A stretch of 64,000 nt of DNA from Nemophila menziesii (Eukaryota > Streptophyta > Magnoliopsida > Boraginales > Hydrophyllaceae). Position numbers and translations under genes: made by a program. The notes beneath the pieces were generated by a model. The model searched no databases, was not told where the DNA came from, and was given only the letters and a program-made list of their open reading frames with translations. Shown here one piece after another: positions 1 through 10,237 of this stretch. Location: positions 35,389,505 to 35,453,504 of the forward strand of contig JARWIR010000003.1 of NCBI GenBank assembly GCA_029959085.1. Direction: 5' to 3'. Within the stretch, counting starts at the first letter, position 1. Every line of letters begins with the position of its first letter.

Positions 1-282
1 AAAACAAAGCGATGGCATGATAAACGGCTCCGTCCAAAGCATTTCGAGAGAGGACAAAAGGTTTTATTATACAACTCTCGATTTTCGAACTACCCAGAAA
101 AGCTTAAATCCCGCTGGGGAGAACCTTACATTGTTACGAAAGTCACACCTTATGGAGCAATTGAAATTGAACATCCAACCGAGCAACGGACATTCATGGT
201 GAATGGCCATCGTTTGAAAAGATACCATGACAGTGAGGACTTTGGGCGAGAGGAGACAATCCATCTCGTAGAATGCGCTTAG
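1..282 (+). CDS. Integrase C-terminal end of Ty3/gypsy Pol (partial)
   Basis: The frame ending at TAG 280-282 encodes the typical end of an Athila/Tat integrase: a KLKSRWGEPYIVTKV stretch, then PYGAIEI and FMVNGHRLKRYH. In this family the segment is the small beta-barrel after the catalytic core that helps bind DNA. The catalytic core, RNase H and reverse transcriptase must lie left of the window. I place the visible piece in frame from about position 62; the first 60 bases are less clear. It is followed by GACGTTAAA and a GGGAGACA box that recur just after the main ORF of element B (GACGTTAAA alone also in A). Family placement is from sequence motifs only. Confidence 0.8.
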   Translation, partial: KTKRWHDKRLRPKHFERGQKVLLYNSRFSNYPEKLKSRWGEPYIVTKVTPYGAIEIEHPTEQRTFMVNGHRLKRYHDSEDFGREETIHLVECA

Positions 283-494
283 CCTGAGGTACACGTCTAA
301 CTCAAAGACGTTAAAAAAAAGTGCTCTTGGGAGACACCCCTTGTTTTTAATTGTTTTTTAGATTAGTTTTATTGCTTTGTAGTGTATAATATTAGGCTAG
401 TGTATATTTTTAAATTGTGTTTACAAGCTAATAGGAGAGAAAGGTAGTGTGCTATTGTGCAGGAAATGAGTTTGGGGTCAAAAGAAAATTCTTG

Positions 495-870
495 GAAAAA
501 TTCGAAGGCTGGTGCGGTACACCCATATACCGCAGGGATGTACCGCGCGTGAAAAACCCGTACCACGGGTCGGGCACCATGGGTTTTATACCAAGACGAA
601 AAAATGGATGGCTGATAGGTGCGGTGCACCGCACCCCTATACCGCACGCCCATAACGCGTTCCACGGGGTGATATACCGCGGGTTTTTTGACGGGGTAGC
701 TGCGGTGTACCCATGCACCGCACCCCTATACCGCACGCCCAAAACGCGTGCCACGGGGTGCTACTACGGGTATATTTCCGAGGCTAAAAATTCAAGAGCA
801 ACAGTGCTGCGGTGCACCCTCGCGGTACACCCATACACCGGACCCATGTACCGCGCCAGGCGGTTTGTGA
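495..870 (+). repeat. GC-rich palindromic motif cluster of element C
   Basis: A GC-rich patch in an AT-rich element, built from repeats of motifs such as GCGGTGCACCGC (a perfect palindrome) and CCCCTATACCGCACGCCC, spaced irregularly. ORFs crossing it in both strands are a by-product of the GC content. Elements A (31940-32490) and B (43734-43990) have different palindromic clusters at the same place, shortly 3' of the main ORF. The rest of 283-1222 shows no supportable gene. Confidence 0.7.
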
Positions 871-1222
871 AGAATTCAAGGCCCATTCAACTTCTTACCT
901 TAATAGGATTAACCCTAGCCTCTCCCATACGAATTTTTCAGACCCAAACACTATATATACACCTTAAAGCTTGTGCAAACCTTCACAATTAACACAACAA
1001 CTCCACAAATTCTCTCCTCCATCTTCCATAAACACAAGCTCTTCATCAAATTCATCACACTACACCATTAAAACACCATCAAATTCAACAAGCTTTAAAG
1101 AATTCTTCCAAGATCCATCAAGAAACCTTTCTCTTTCATCAATTCCAAGCAAAAACCTCAAGCTAAACCAAATTCTCTTAAAATCCATCCTTGGTATAAC
1201 TTGAGTTGTGGGTAAAACAAGC

Positions 1223-1687
1223 ATGACTAACAGATCTGAAGCTATGGAATACAAGAGAAAGTGCTCTATCCTTGGGAAGAATAAGAAATTGCCTGGAGCC
1301 ACCATTGAAAAGCCTATCACCATTGATGAGGCTACTGAAGAATCAAAAGAAAAGGCACCAGCACAACCACTACCAAAGAAGTTAACTACTAGAATGTCCA
1401 TACCATCAAGGAGGCCTTTGAAGAAGATAAAAATTCAAGACCAAGGTTCTTCTACTTCCTCCTCTGAAATTGTTCATGATCTTCCTCCTTGGGCTCTAAA
1501 ATTACAAAACGAAATCGAAAGATTACAAGAAGATAACAGAGAACTTTGGACGGAAGTCATACAGATGCAATCACAGTTGGACGATTTTACCTTGGAATGG
1601 GATATTGATAGTTATACTGACCCCTCTGCTTCGGAAGAGGATGAAGATATAATAGATCTCTATGGCCAGTCAGGTAGGTCATTCTAA
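1223..1687 (+). CDS. Downstream ORF of element C, unknown function
   Basis: An open frame of about 154 codons between the integrase and the 3' non-coding region. The ATG at 1223 is preferred over an upstream GTG because the start context (TTGAGTTG..GGGT then ATGAC) is shared with the downstream ORF of element B at 44420. The product is charged: a basic first half, a likely coiled coil around residues 88-115 (EIERLQEDNRELW), and a strongly acidic tail (EEDEDIID). I recognise no domain. Athila-type elements often carry an extra ORF here, sometimes called env-like, but I see neither a signal peptide nor a membrane segment, so that label is not supported. Confidence 0.55.
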   Translation: MTNRSEAMEYKRKCSILGKNKKLPGATIEKPITIDEATEESKEKAPAQPLPKKLTTRMSIPSRRPLKKIKIQDQGSSTSSSEIVHDLPPWALKLQNEIERLQEDNRELWTEVIQMQSQLDDFTLEWDIDSYTDPSASEEDEDIIDLYGQSGRSF

Positions 1688-1756
1688 TTTTTCTTAATAG
1701 CTTGTATGCATTAGGTAGTTTAGTTAGTTTTAATTTTAAATTTTATTTCATTCTTG

Positions 1757-2506
1757 AGTCTTTTTCGAGTCGTGGGGACACGGCTCACTTTTGAGTTGGG
1801 GGTGGGGATTCGTTATCCTCATCTTCTTTTCGTTTTTGCATAAAATTTAAAATTTTTAGGTTGAATTAAGGCATAGAATATCTTGAATGGACCTAGTTGA
1901 GCATGATTTTATTAGGTCAATGATAGTAAGTAGTATGTTTTTGAAAGATGCAACAAATTTGTTTAGATGCATGTATGAAAACAGGAAATAAAAGATAGAA
2001 AAGTTAATGAGCAATGCTAAGAATTCACGTTGAAACTTAGGGATAATTAGTTGGTGTGTAGAACGTGAGGTTTGAAATTAGTTGAAAACCCGCTTGTCTA
2101 TGAACTAATAATGAAAACGTAACGAAATCAGGTAGTTAGGAAAATGAATAAGGCAGTTCTTTCATGATTAAAACACTTGAAGCCTTTATACATTCTCACC
2201 CTTTTATTTGATTTTGTTATTATCCGTCTTAGCCCCTCTGAGCCTTTCTAAAGCCTTTATTAAACCACATTATAATCCATACCCTTAGTTTGTAGGACTT
2301 ATCTATATGACCCGCACTCGAATCGCAAAAACTGAGACAAACTCGTTTTAGAGCTTGAGTTTGGGGTGGTGGGTTTCAACATTGGGTTTTGGGAATTATA
2401 TTTGTGATTTTATTGATGATGAAATTGTTTTATTGTAACCCTTTTCCGGGGTAATAGTGAATGAAAAAGAAGCTACGAGCTAAATTTGCCAACAAGGGCA
2501 TAAAAA

Positions 2507-2543
<37 letters not shown>

Positions 2544-3212
2544 GAAAATAGCGTGATATCTCAACATCAAAAAGAGAATCATAGCTATACAAAAGAAAAA
2601 ATTGATTTGAAAAGAAAATATATATTCGGACCGGCAAAGTGGATTTAATATCATCAAAGGTTTTAATTGGGATTTATTGGGGATGCAAGTCAAAATTGCG
2701 TGGAGTGAGAATATCTTCGAGTGAAAACTCAAGCTCTAGGGCGATTCGTTGATGGCTAGTGAGGAGAGAGCCAAAAGCTCACTTTTCATTATCCAAATAT
2801 ACCACACCCGTCCTTAAGCCAAGTTATAACCAAAGACCTTAGGATTTCTAACTACTAGATGGAGAAATAAATGAGCTATTAGGTAATAGGTAAGTGGACC
2901 ATTGGATGCTGTATTTAGGACCTATGAACAACCTATAGCCATTAACCTGAACTAAGTTATCATCATCTCCTTCTGGCATTGCGAAATTAATCTTGACTTG
3001 AGTTTATGGATTGTTGATTACATGTATATTAAGTATATTTGTGCATTATTTCTTGAGCATTACTACATGAGACTTTTTAGATATTTTGCTCTAGGATCAT
3101 TCATTATATTCTGTTCTTACTCTCCTCTGACTTCTTCTTCTTGTTTATTTGACTACCCTTCTGTTCTTTACTTTTATTGTATCGGGACGATACAACTTTG
3201 AGTTGGGGGTCT
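1757..3212 (+). promoter_or_regulatory. 3' non-coding region of element C with conserved blocks and PPT
   Basis: No gene. The stretch has ordered blocks also present in A and B: a hairpin GAGTCGTG-GGGA-CACGGCTC (1767-1786) followed by TTGAGTTGGGGGTGGGG (1791-1806); TGTGTAGAACGTGAG (near 2054); TATGACCCGCACTCGAATC (about 2306-2324); GAGCTTGAGTTTGGGGTGG (near 2351); TGTAACCC..CCGGGG (near 2434); a hairpin with arms AGTGAG/CTCACT (2758-2783); and the terminal tract TTTGAGTTGGGGGTCT (about 3197-3212) next to the LTR. The terminal tract is the likely plus-strand primer. The function of the others is unknown. Confidence 0.7.
2509..2540. repeat. (AT)n microsatellite
   Basis: Sixteen uninterrupted AT dinucleotides within the 3' non-coding region of element C. 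Confidence 0.95.
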
Positions 3213-4702
3213 TGATGTCTCCTCATTCGTGATAATAAAATCTATCTCTGAGACATCATTTTAGGCTTATTTATTAGTTTATAGGTTGATTTTCAGCTTA
3301 GTTTAGTGCACTTTCCTATTTTGAGTCTTGATTTAGTACCATAATATTTTTAGAGCATATTGGGTTTAATTGTTTATTCAGTGTGAAGCTTTAAATATAA
3401 TTATGGAGATTAATTAAAGTCCAAGTCAAAGACTACAACTTATGGAAAGAGATTTGCATGGAAATTAGAGATAAAGGAAACAAAGGCTAAAAACATGGAA
3501 AAGGAAAAGCTGCCTAAATCTGAATTTCTGCAGCAACGCCTAAAGAAGTGATGATAACTCCAACAAAGAAGCCTATTTTGGTAAATCCCTTTCATAGGGA
3601 CGTAGATAATTATCTGAGGATTCTCCTGGTATATTATGGAGCAAAATCCGACCAATAACGAAGAAGATATACTCAAAACAGTTCAGCAGTAATTATCCAT
3701 ACGAATTTAAGTTGGGCTTGGAGTCCATTACTTAGCCTCTCCTTCAAGAAACGAATTAGGTCAACTTATACATCATAAATACAGTCTCTTAACACTCTTA
3801 AATCATCCTTGGTGAAACCTTAAACCAAGAGGAAGCTTACAACACAAGAAAAGAAGTCTGGAAGGAGCTGTTCATCACAATGTCTTCTTCTACCTTTAAA
3901 TTTGTAATTACTTTCTTTTCTTTCATGAACTAAATTTCTTTAGCTTGAGTTTAGCATATATGTATGAACCTTAGTTTTGATTGACATCTATCTAATTTGG
4001 GAACTTAATGTTTTAAATTGAATTATAGTTTTTATTCTCTGTTTATGTGTTTGGATTTATATTCTGTGTTCTTGTGGACGGCCGCCATATAGAATTACCA
4101 TCTAGTAGTTAGGTCACCATTGACAACGGTGTTTAATTACATGTTTAGCACATAACGTCTAGTGTTCGGTTTAGATCTGACAATTCAACCTAACTAGATA
4201 ATCACTATGGTTTAGTTCTTGTGACTATTTACCAATTACAGGAAAAGTTTGCTTCGGAATCCTTATTGACACAGGTAAATCCTATTTTAAACTACCGATA
4301 GCGAATTGGAACCGATTATTGAAATACTACATAATTCACCCTTACATGTTTAGAACGGCAAAACTAGTGGGGATTACATGCTAGTGACTCAAGCTATATT
4401 CTCATATTACTTCTCTTTCGTATTTATTTTCTGTCTTTAATTTCTTAGTTTTAATTTAGTTAATTAGAAATTCAAACAAAAGTCTATTTGTCTTTACTTT
4501 TATTTGCGTTTATTTATTCTAACTTTGATTATTTGCACTTGACACTTGCATAAGATTCCACTAACCTTCGTAGTCTCTGCGGAACGAATAATTATTTAAC
4601 TAAAACTTGCATACGATCTGTATACTTGCAGAGCCGTGTCATTCTAGGGTGTTTATCTGCACTTAATTTATATCTTATTTTATCACACCCTAGGCCCCAC
4701 CA
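3213..4702 (+). repeat. 3' LTR of element C
   Basis: Starts TGATGTCTCC directly after the polypurine tract and ends ...CCCCACCA, with the same terminal sequence TATCACACCCTAGG as element B. Length 1490 bp. Near its start TGATGTCTC is answered by GAGACATCA about 40 bases on, giving a stem at the LTR edge that is also present in A, B and the solo LTR. A TATA-like CATAAATAC lies near 3773. Confidence 0.85.
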
Positions 4703-5579
4703 ACGAACCATCTTTATCATTACCAATAGCATTAACAGAGAGGGGACCAGTGATTTGACGAGGGTTAGAAGTAACATCGTCTAAGGAGGGTCTGGCTGAA
4801 TCTTCACTTACAGTTAGGATATGTGATGGGTCATCTAAGTCATCCACAATATGGATGTTCCTGCCTCTACCTTTAACTGAAATCATGCTCATCGAATCAC
4901 CGAAAAGGAACCGAAGATGACCACGAAGACGTTTCCACTCCTTTTTGTAGAGGCTACACTCCCCAGTTGTATGTGATATTATCCCACAGAAGAAGAAAAA
5001 TTTGCTTAGTTTCTCATAGCGGACCATGACTTCCAAAGAGGGAAGAGAAGGCCTCTCGACATTGAAAGAGCGAACAAGGGGTTTTTCAATTTTCCAGAGA
5101 GCTCTAATAAGAAGGAGTTTAGTGGTGGTATTCACTTCGTTTATGTCATAAGCAAGGAGAGTGCAGTCAAGATTTTTGCAGATATCCTTAGCATTGTCTG
5201 GAGTAGCAAACACCGGGGGAAGATTTTGGAAATGGATCCAAAAAGAAGCTGTAGAGAAATCAACTTCCACCATGGACATCTCAGGATGCCACGCTTGAAG
5301 ATGAAGGAGGCAACCATTAACAGACCATGGGCGAAAGTTCCATGTGTTAAAAAGATCATCACGAGTACCAAATATGAGAAAAAAGGTGTTGAAACCAGCA
5401 GAGATTACATGCACCTTAGATCTAAGCCCACAAGATCTGTTAGCTGCTGATTCAACTGTGGCTGGAGTCACTTCAGTAGAAGAGAGGATCTTGGATAACA
5501 ACATAAATCTATGAGAAAGGATCTCATCTTGCTTAATGGAGGGAGTAAGTTTTATGGAGATTGCTGGTCTTGAAGCCAT
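4703..5579 (-). pseudogene. LINE ORF1 (DUF4283-type, zinc knuckle), truncated by element C
   Basis: Begins at the ATG 5577-5579 and reads for about 290 codons before running into the LTR of element C. Residues about 60-180 look like the DUF4283 domain of plant L1 ORF1 proteins (FLIFGTRDDLFNTW, then a VEVDFSTASFWIHFQNLP motif). Then comes a CCHC zinc-knuckle region, FFFFCGIISHTTGEC, in which the first cysteine position is phenylalanine, so the knuckle is incomplete. In this family ORF1 is the nucleic-acid-binding partner of the ORF2 reverse transcriptase. ORF2 should lie left of element C, outside the window. About 370 bp upstream (5580-5950) is probably the LINE 5' UTR; I see no gene there. 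Confidence 0.75.
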
Positions 5580-6079
5580 TGAAGAGTTGGAAAAGTGAAG
5601 GTTTTGGGAGGATAAGAAGAGGAGAAGGTAAGATATGCAAAAAGAGAGGAAGAGCTAGCAGTAGGGATTATATAAGGTACTAAGGCGTATGCAGTAAGCC
5701 ATGAAAAATGATAAAAATAAAAAAGAGAATTAAAAAAGGTTGTTCGTGAATAACTAAGAGGCTGAAAGGAATGATAACTAGCATAGAAGACAACAATAAT
5801 AATGAGGAAGAGCATATTTGTACAAAACAAGGGTATAATAATGAGGATGTAACTTGGGATTAAATAAGGGAGGTTCCATTGAAGAACTTTACTGCATGAT
5901 GAGAGAGAAAGTCATGTTTCTAGAGAGAAGGAGGAGAATGTGTATGATGTAAAACCCCGATTGCAAATTTCGCTTGTTGAATGTGTGGAATTGTTACTAA
6001 TTGGGAAGTATCCCTAATATTTATTTTTTTATTTTATTTTATTTTTATTAAAAAAGTTCAAAGAAAATTTTAATTTTTT
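5580..6079 (-). other. Probable LINE 5' UTR and AT-rich flank
   Basis: Upstream of the LINE ORF1 on the minus strand. A/G-rich on the plus strand, with no codon pattern. The small ORF crossing 5552-5830 is hydrophobic low-complexity and is not supported. The exact 5' edge of the LINE cannot be set without the other target duplication. Confidence 0.4.
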
Positions 6080-7040
6080 TTATGTGTTCCATGAATACGC
6101 AATTCAGAGATTTGTGTGTTGCAGGATTACAGATAATTGGAACAACCAAATCAAGTTTTGTGTATTCCAGGAATACATAAATTCGAGTTTTATGCGTTCC
6201 ATGAATACACAAATTTTAGTTTAATGTGTTCCATGAATACACAAATATAAGATTTGTGCGTTCCAAAAATACACAATTCTAAGATTTGTGTGTTCAGGAA
6301 TACACAAAACTGGAGCAAACAAAATCAAGTTTTGTGTATTTCAGGAATACATAAATTCAAGTTTTATGTGTTCCATGAGTACACAAATTTGAGTTTTATG
6401 TGTTCCATGAATACACAAATTTGAGTTTTAAGTGTTCCATGAATATACAAATCTGAGATTTGTGTGTTCCAAGAATACACAAATCTGAGATTTGTGTGTT
6501 ACATGAATACACAGAGTTAGAACAAACAAAATCAAGTTTTGTGTATTCCAAGAATACACAAATTTGAGTTTTATGTGTTCCATGAATACACAAATTTGAG
6601 TTTTATGTGTTCCATGTATACACAAATTTGAGATTTATGCGTTCCAAGAGTACACAATTCTGAGTTTTGTGTGTTCCACGAATACACAGAATTGGTACAA
6701 AAAATCAAGTTTTATGTATTCCAGGAATAGATAAATTCAAGTTTTATGTGTTCCTTGAATACATAAATTTGATTTTTATGTGTTCCATGAATACACAAAT
6801 CTAAGATTTATGTGTTCTAAGAATACACAATTCTGAGATTTGTGTGTTCCACGAATACACATGGTATAAACAAAATCAAGTTTTGTGTATTCTAGAAATA
6901 CATAAATTCGAGTTTTATGTGTTCCATGAATACACGAATCTGATATTTGTGCGTTCTAAGAATAGACAATACTGAGATTTATGTGTTCCAGGAATACACA
7001 GAATTGGAATAAACAAACTCAAGTTTTGTGTGTGTCACAC
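6080..7040. repeat. Minisatellite with palindromic units
   Basis: More than twenty imperfect copies of a roughly 30-37 bp unit built on TGTGTTCCATGAATACACA plus a spacer such as AAATTTGAGTTTTA. Each unit holds a self-complementary core (TGTGTTC...GAATACACA). Two longer units containing AGTTTTGTGTATTCCAGGAAT recur about every 200-350 bp, suggesting a higher-order period. Minus-strand ORFs crossing it only reflect the repeat. Two further degenerate copies lie near 7197-7265. Between 7041 and 7640 the rest is AT-rich with nothing identifiable. Confidence 0.9.
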
Positions 7041-7639
7041 AAAACCCTAAAACACAAACACATAAAAATAACAAAAGAGTGTTGGACAAAAAGATAGTAT
7101 ATCAAGATAGTTAAAAACGGGCAAATATAGGATATACGCGATTAATAAAGAGAAAAAACAATTTTGTTAAAGAAGAGAATTCTTTGGATCGATATTATGA
7201 TTTTGTGTGTTATAAGAATACATAAATCTATATTTGTGTGTTATTTCAACACATAAATTGGAATTTCGATTTTAAAAAAATTATAAAATTATAAAAAAAT
7301 ATAAGGGCAATAATGGAAGGTAAATATGACAACGTGTTTAATTGAAAATTAAGTTGATAATTTTTTAATATCATTTAAATTTAAATTTTTGAACATGTTA
7401 TCATGGAATATCATTTAAATTTTGGATAAATTCATAAATAATTTAAAATCATAAATCATACATTTATATAAAAGAATTACATATTCAACATTTTGAGAAC
7501 ATTTCAAAATTAAACTAGATAATAAATATATCAAAAAATAACATAACATAAAAAAACTTTTAATATAATTATAAAGTAGTTTAAATATAAAAAAGACATT
7601 GTTCACGATAAAAGTTCTTATCCTTTTTTTTTGGGTTAA

Positions 7640-7905
7640 ATACTATTTTCCCTGTCCATCCGTGTTTGTCATAATTTTTAAAAATAAATATCTATAAAAG
7701 GTTGTCTATTTAAGATATTAAGAAACATTTTTACACTTTCTTTCAATTCTATTCTTATTTAATATTCAAAAGTTTATCATCATTAAATTTATTTACTTAT
7801 TTGATTAAGAATAGTTTAGCAAAAATAAATAAAATTAATTGTTTTTTTAATTTATGTGAAAAAAAAATGTATGACAAAGACGGAACGAGTAAATATTTAT
7901 TTATA
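7640..7905. mobile_element. Stowaway-like MITE
   Basis: Inverted ends: the left side reads CCCTGTCCATCCGTGTTTGTCAT and the right side, reverse-complemented, reads CTCGTTCCGTCTTTGTCAT. This is the usual CCCTCCGTCC..TTTGTCA pattern of plant Stowaway (Tc1/mariner-type) MITEs. About 265 bp, AT-rich, non-coding. Exact ends and a TA duplication are plausible (AAATA...TATTTA) but not certain. Confidence 0.5.
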
Positions 7906-8365
7906 TTAGGTATCACATTCATCAATTGATACTTATATAGTCAACTTTTTTTAGTAAATATGATACTAAAAAAATTATGAAAAATTTACAATAGTTAGAT
8001 AAACGAGATTACTTTTATTTAAATTTTAAAGAGTGAAAATATTCAATCAAAATATCTCAAAACATTCTTATACAAACAATATGCAAAATAGTTCAGAAAT
8101 TTCCTTCACGGTTTGGTTCACAACTCACAAGAAATAGTTTTCATGTTTCAACTATTTCCTTCACGATCTTCTAATTCTACGACGTCAGTGTCTTAAGCAA
8201 TTATTAGAAACACTATACACGATGTGGATAATCACTACTTAATTTGATACACAAGTTAACTTTCTTGACCTTCGGAATTAGGCACGTACTATATAAGTGC
8301 TAAGGTATATGAGGGTTTACATACTATGTACAGTTTTGTTGTAAACGTTCAAGATACCTGCTTTT

Positions 8366-8410
8366 AATCTATCTTTTACATTTTCGACTAAAAAAATCTA
8401 TCTTTTACAT
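8366..8410 (+). repeat. Tail-only retroposed insertion with 16-bp TSD
   Basis: AATCTATCTTTTACAT occurs at 8366-8381 and again at 8395-8410, separated by the 13 nt TTTCGACTAAAAA. The right arm of the inverted duplication (about 23125-23150) has the site only once, so this is an insertion. Target duplication plus an A-run is what target-primed reverse transcription leaves; here almost nothing but the tail was copied. Confidence 0.65.
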
Positions 8411-8618
8411 AACAATCGTTTAACCTTTCTATTTACAATTTTGCTCACAAGATTCCATCTGGGGCTGAGGGTCTCTACGGGAACGGATCCTCTACTAGAC
8501 AAATTTTCTACTAGTCTCTATTAGTGCATACGTGGGAGATTCTTATCCACTACATTTTTTTCTAACTATTGTATATTGATTTTTTTAAACTATTTTTATA
8601 ATTTTTTTTGTTTTGTCC

Positions 8619-8678
8619 AGATAATTATTCCTTTTTTTTTTGTCGATAACTCTTTTTTTTTTGTCGATAACTATTCTT
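8619..8678 (-). repeat. Double T(n)GTCG tail insertion in foldback left arm
   Basis: Two successive T10-GTCGATAAC units (8632 and 8653) between similar decamers ATAATTATTC (8621-8630) and ATAACTATTC (8667-8676). Read on the minus strand this is CGAC followed by an A-run, twice. It looks like tail-only retroposition, possibly one event inside another; unit expansion by slippage is an alternative. Confidence 0.45.
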
Positions 8679-9709
8679 ATTATATAAAAATACTAGTATT
8701 AAGATCAATATAGTATTATTTTATTTCTCTTTGTTACGTTCTTTATTTTTCAACTTATGAAATAATTTTTTCCCAAACTTAAACTTTTGATTAATTATTT
8801 AATTAAAAATCCTTTGATAAAAAAATCAAACGTGGCATAACAAAAAAATTTAAAAGAAAACCACGAGATATCACGTCTATGTCGTATAAAGTTTTTCAGA
8901 GACTTAGACGGTCGATCGAATCTTAGCGACTAGACAAAATAATACGATAAGCATTTTTTACGCAAATATAATGTTACTAACAATGAATTATAGGTAGTTG
9001 TTGTTAGGCTAAGTCCAACAACTTTCCAATTGTTTAGTCACAATTGAGAGTCAAACATCTATTTCCTATCAAATATTAACTCCCTAAAACAGTTTTGCTC
9101 TAACAATTTCCCGATTTCAACTTCCAATCGTAAAAAAAACTATATTCTAATTGTATTTTAATTAATTAATTAATTTTAAAATTCTCACAAATATTCTATT
9201 ATTAATATTATTATTCAATTTGTTATGTAAATATTCAAAATAATAAATAATATATTAATATTTAAATTATTATCTTTAAAAAAACTAAAACTATTTATAA
9301 ATTATGGCATGATATCTTTTAATTTAATTCAATTATCAGTTTTTACTTTTTTGAAAATAAGTCTTTGTTAGTAATCAATTCATTCAATTATTGATTTTTT
9401 TGAAATAAAACTTTTAAACTAATAATAGAAATATTTATGTTGACAGTATCAAAATCATAACAATAATTATTTTCTAAAATTTAAATATAGATTAATTATA
9501 TTATACAATATATTTTATTTAAAAGAAAAAAGAAAAAAATGTAGCAAAGTGTATTGGGTATAGCTAGATGTAGCTATGAAAATTTATGAATCGGGATCCT
9601 TATAATCGGGTACCCTACAATTGGGAGCCTGCTGGAGTACTAAATTAGATTTTTCAACTCCCAATTGTAGCTTTTTGCTACAATCCGAAGCCCATTGGAC
9701 TTAGGCTTA

Positions 9710-9858
9710 AGGATGAACAATGAAACCTTATGAATGGTATTACATGGAGTTTCATGTCGATTTCTCAAGAAGACGCAAAAGCGGTGAATATTAGCCTTTC
9801 TTGAGAAGTCGTCATGAAACTTCATATAATACTATCATAAGGCTTTATTGTTCATCCT
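9710..9858. mobile_element. TA-flanked hairpin MITE
   Basis: A 149-bp sequence with near-complete inverted arms: AGGATGAACAATGAAACC at the left and GGCTTTATTGTTCATCCT at the right, pairing for nearly 50 bp around a small loop that itself contains CTCAAGAA/TTCTTGAG. TA lies on each side (9708-9709, 9859-9860). The opposite foldback arm (near 9005) is uninterrupted at this position. TA duplication points to Tc1/mariner-like mobilisation; the transcript would be a strong hairpin. Confidence 0.65.
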
Positions 9859-10182
9859 TAACAATAACTACCTATATTTCATTGTTATTAACATTATATT
9901 TGTGTAAAAAAAGCTTATCGTATAATTTTTTCTAGTCACTAAAGTTCGATTGACCGTTTAAATCTCAGAAAAAAGTTTATACGGCATAGACGTTTTGATT
10001 TATTTTTTAAAATTTAATTTATTTTTTAAAATTTTTTAGTTATACCATGCTTGATTTTTTTACCAAAGAATTTTTAATTATTTAATTAATGAAAATTTTA
10101 TGTTTTGGAAAAAAACGTTTTTTAAGCTAAAAAAAGAAACGTAAAAAAAGAATAAAATAATACTATATTGATCTTAGTATAT

Positions 10183-10237
10183 AATAAGTATAGTTATCCT
10201 TCTTTTTTTTTTTTTTTGTCGAAATAAGAATAGTTAT
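10183..10237 (-). repeat. Tail-only insertion in foldback right arm
   Basis: AATAAGTATAGTTAT (10183-10197) and AATAAGAATAGTTAT (10223-10237) differ by one base and flank 25 nt made of CCTTC, a T-run and GTCGA. On the minus strand this is TCGAC with an A-run. Same type as 8366-8410 and 25825-25871. Confidence 0.55.

Larger units (their letters stand above)
1..4702 (+). mobile_element. Element C: Athila-like Ty3/gypsy retrotransposon, 3' part
   Basis: The window opens inside this LTR retrotransposon. It contains the end of the integrase ORF (to 282), a GC-rich inverted-repeat stretch (about 505-860), a small downstream ORF (1223-1687), a long 3' non-coding region with conserved blocks, a polypurine tract (3196-3212) and the 3' LTR (3213-4702, TG...CA). 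The LTR matches that of element B (38920-47888) over long stretches, including the first bases and the end TATCACACCCTAGG. Unlike A and B it keeps a normal Athila/Tat integrase C-terminus, so it is the candidate autonomous form. It inserted into a LINE ORF1; the expected 5-bp duplication on the right would be acgaa (4703-4707), but the left copy is outside the window. Confidence 0.85.

Noticed and set aside
447..992. 181-codon plus-strand ORF in element C
   Set aside because: It lies on the GC-rich palindromic patch, has an equally long opposite-strand ORF and no recognisable domain.
5552..5830. Hydrophobic ORF upstream of LINE ORF1
   Set aside because: No family; F/Y/S-rich from a purine-rich 5' UTR.
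6396..6625. Two overlapping minus-strand ORFs with CIHGTHKTQICVF repeats
   Set aside because: Periodic peptides come from the minisatellite; no start context or family.
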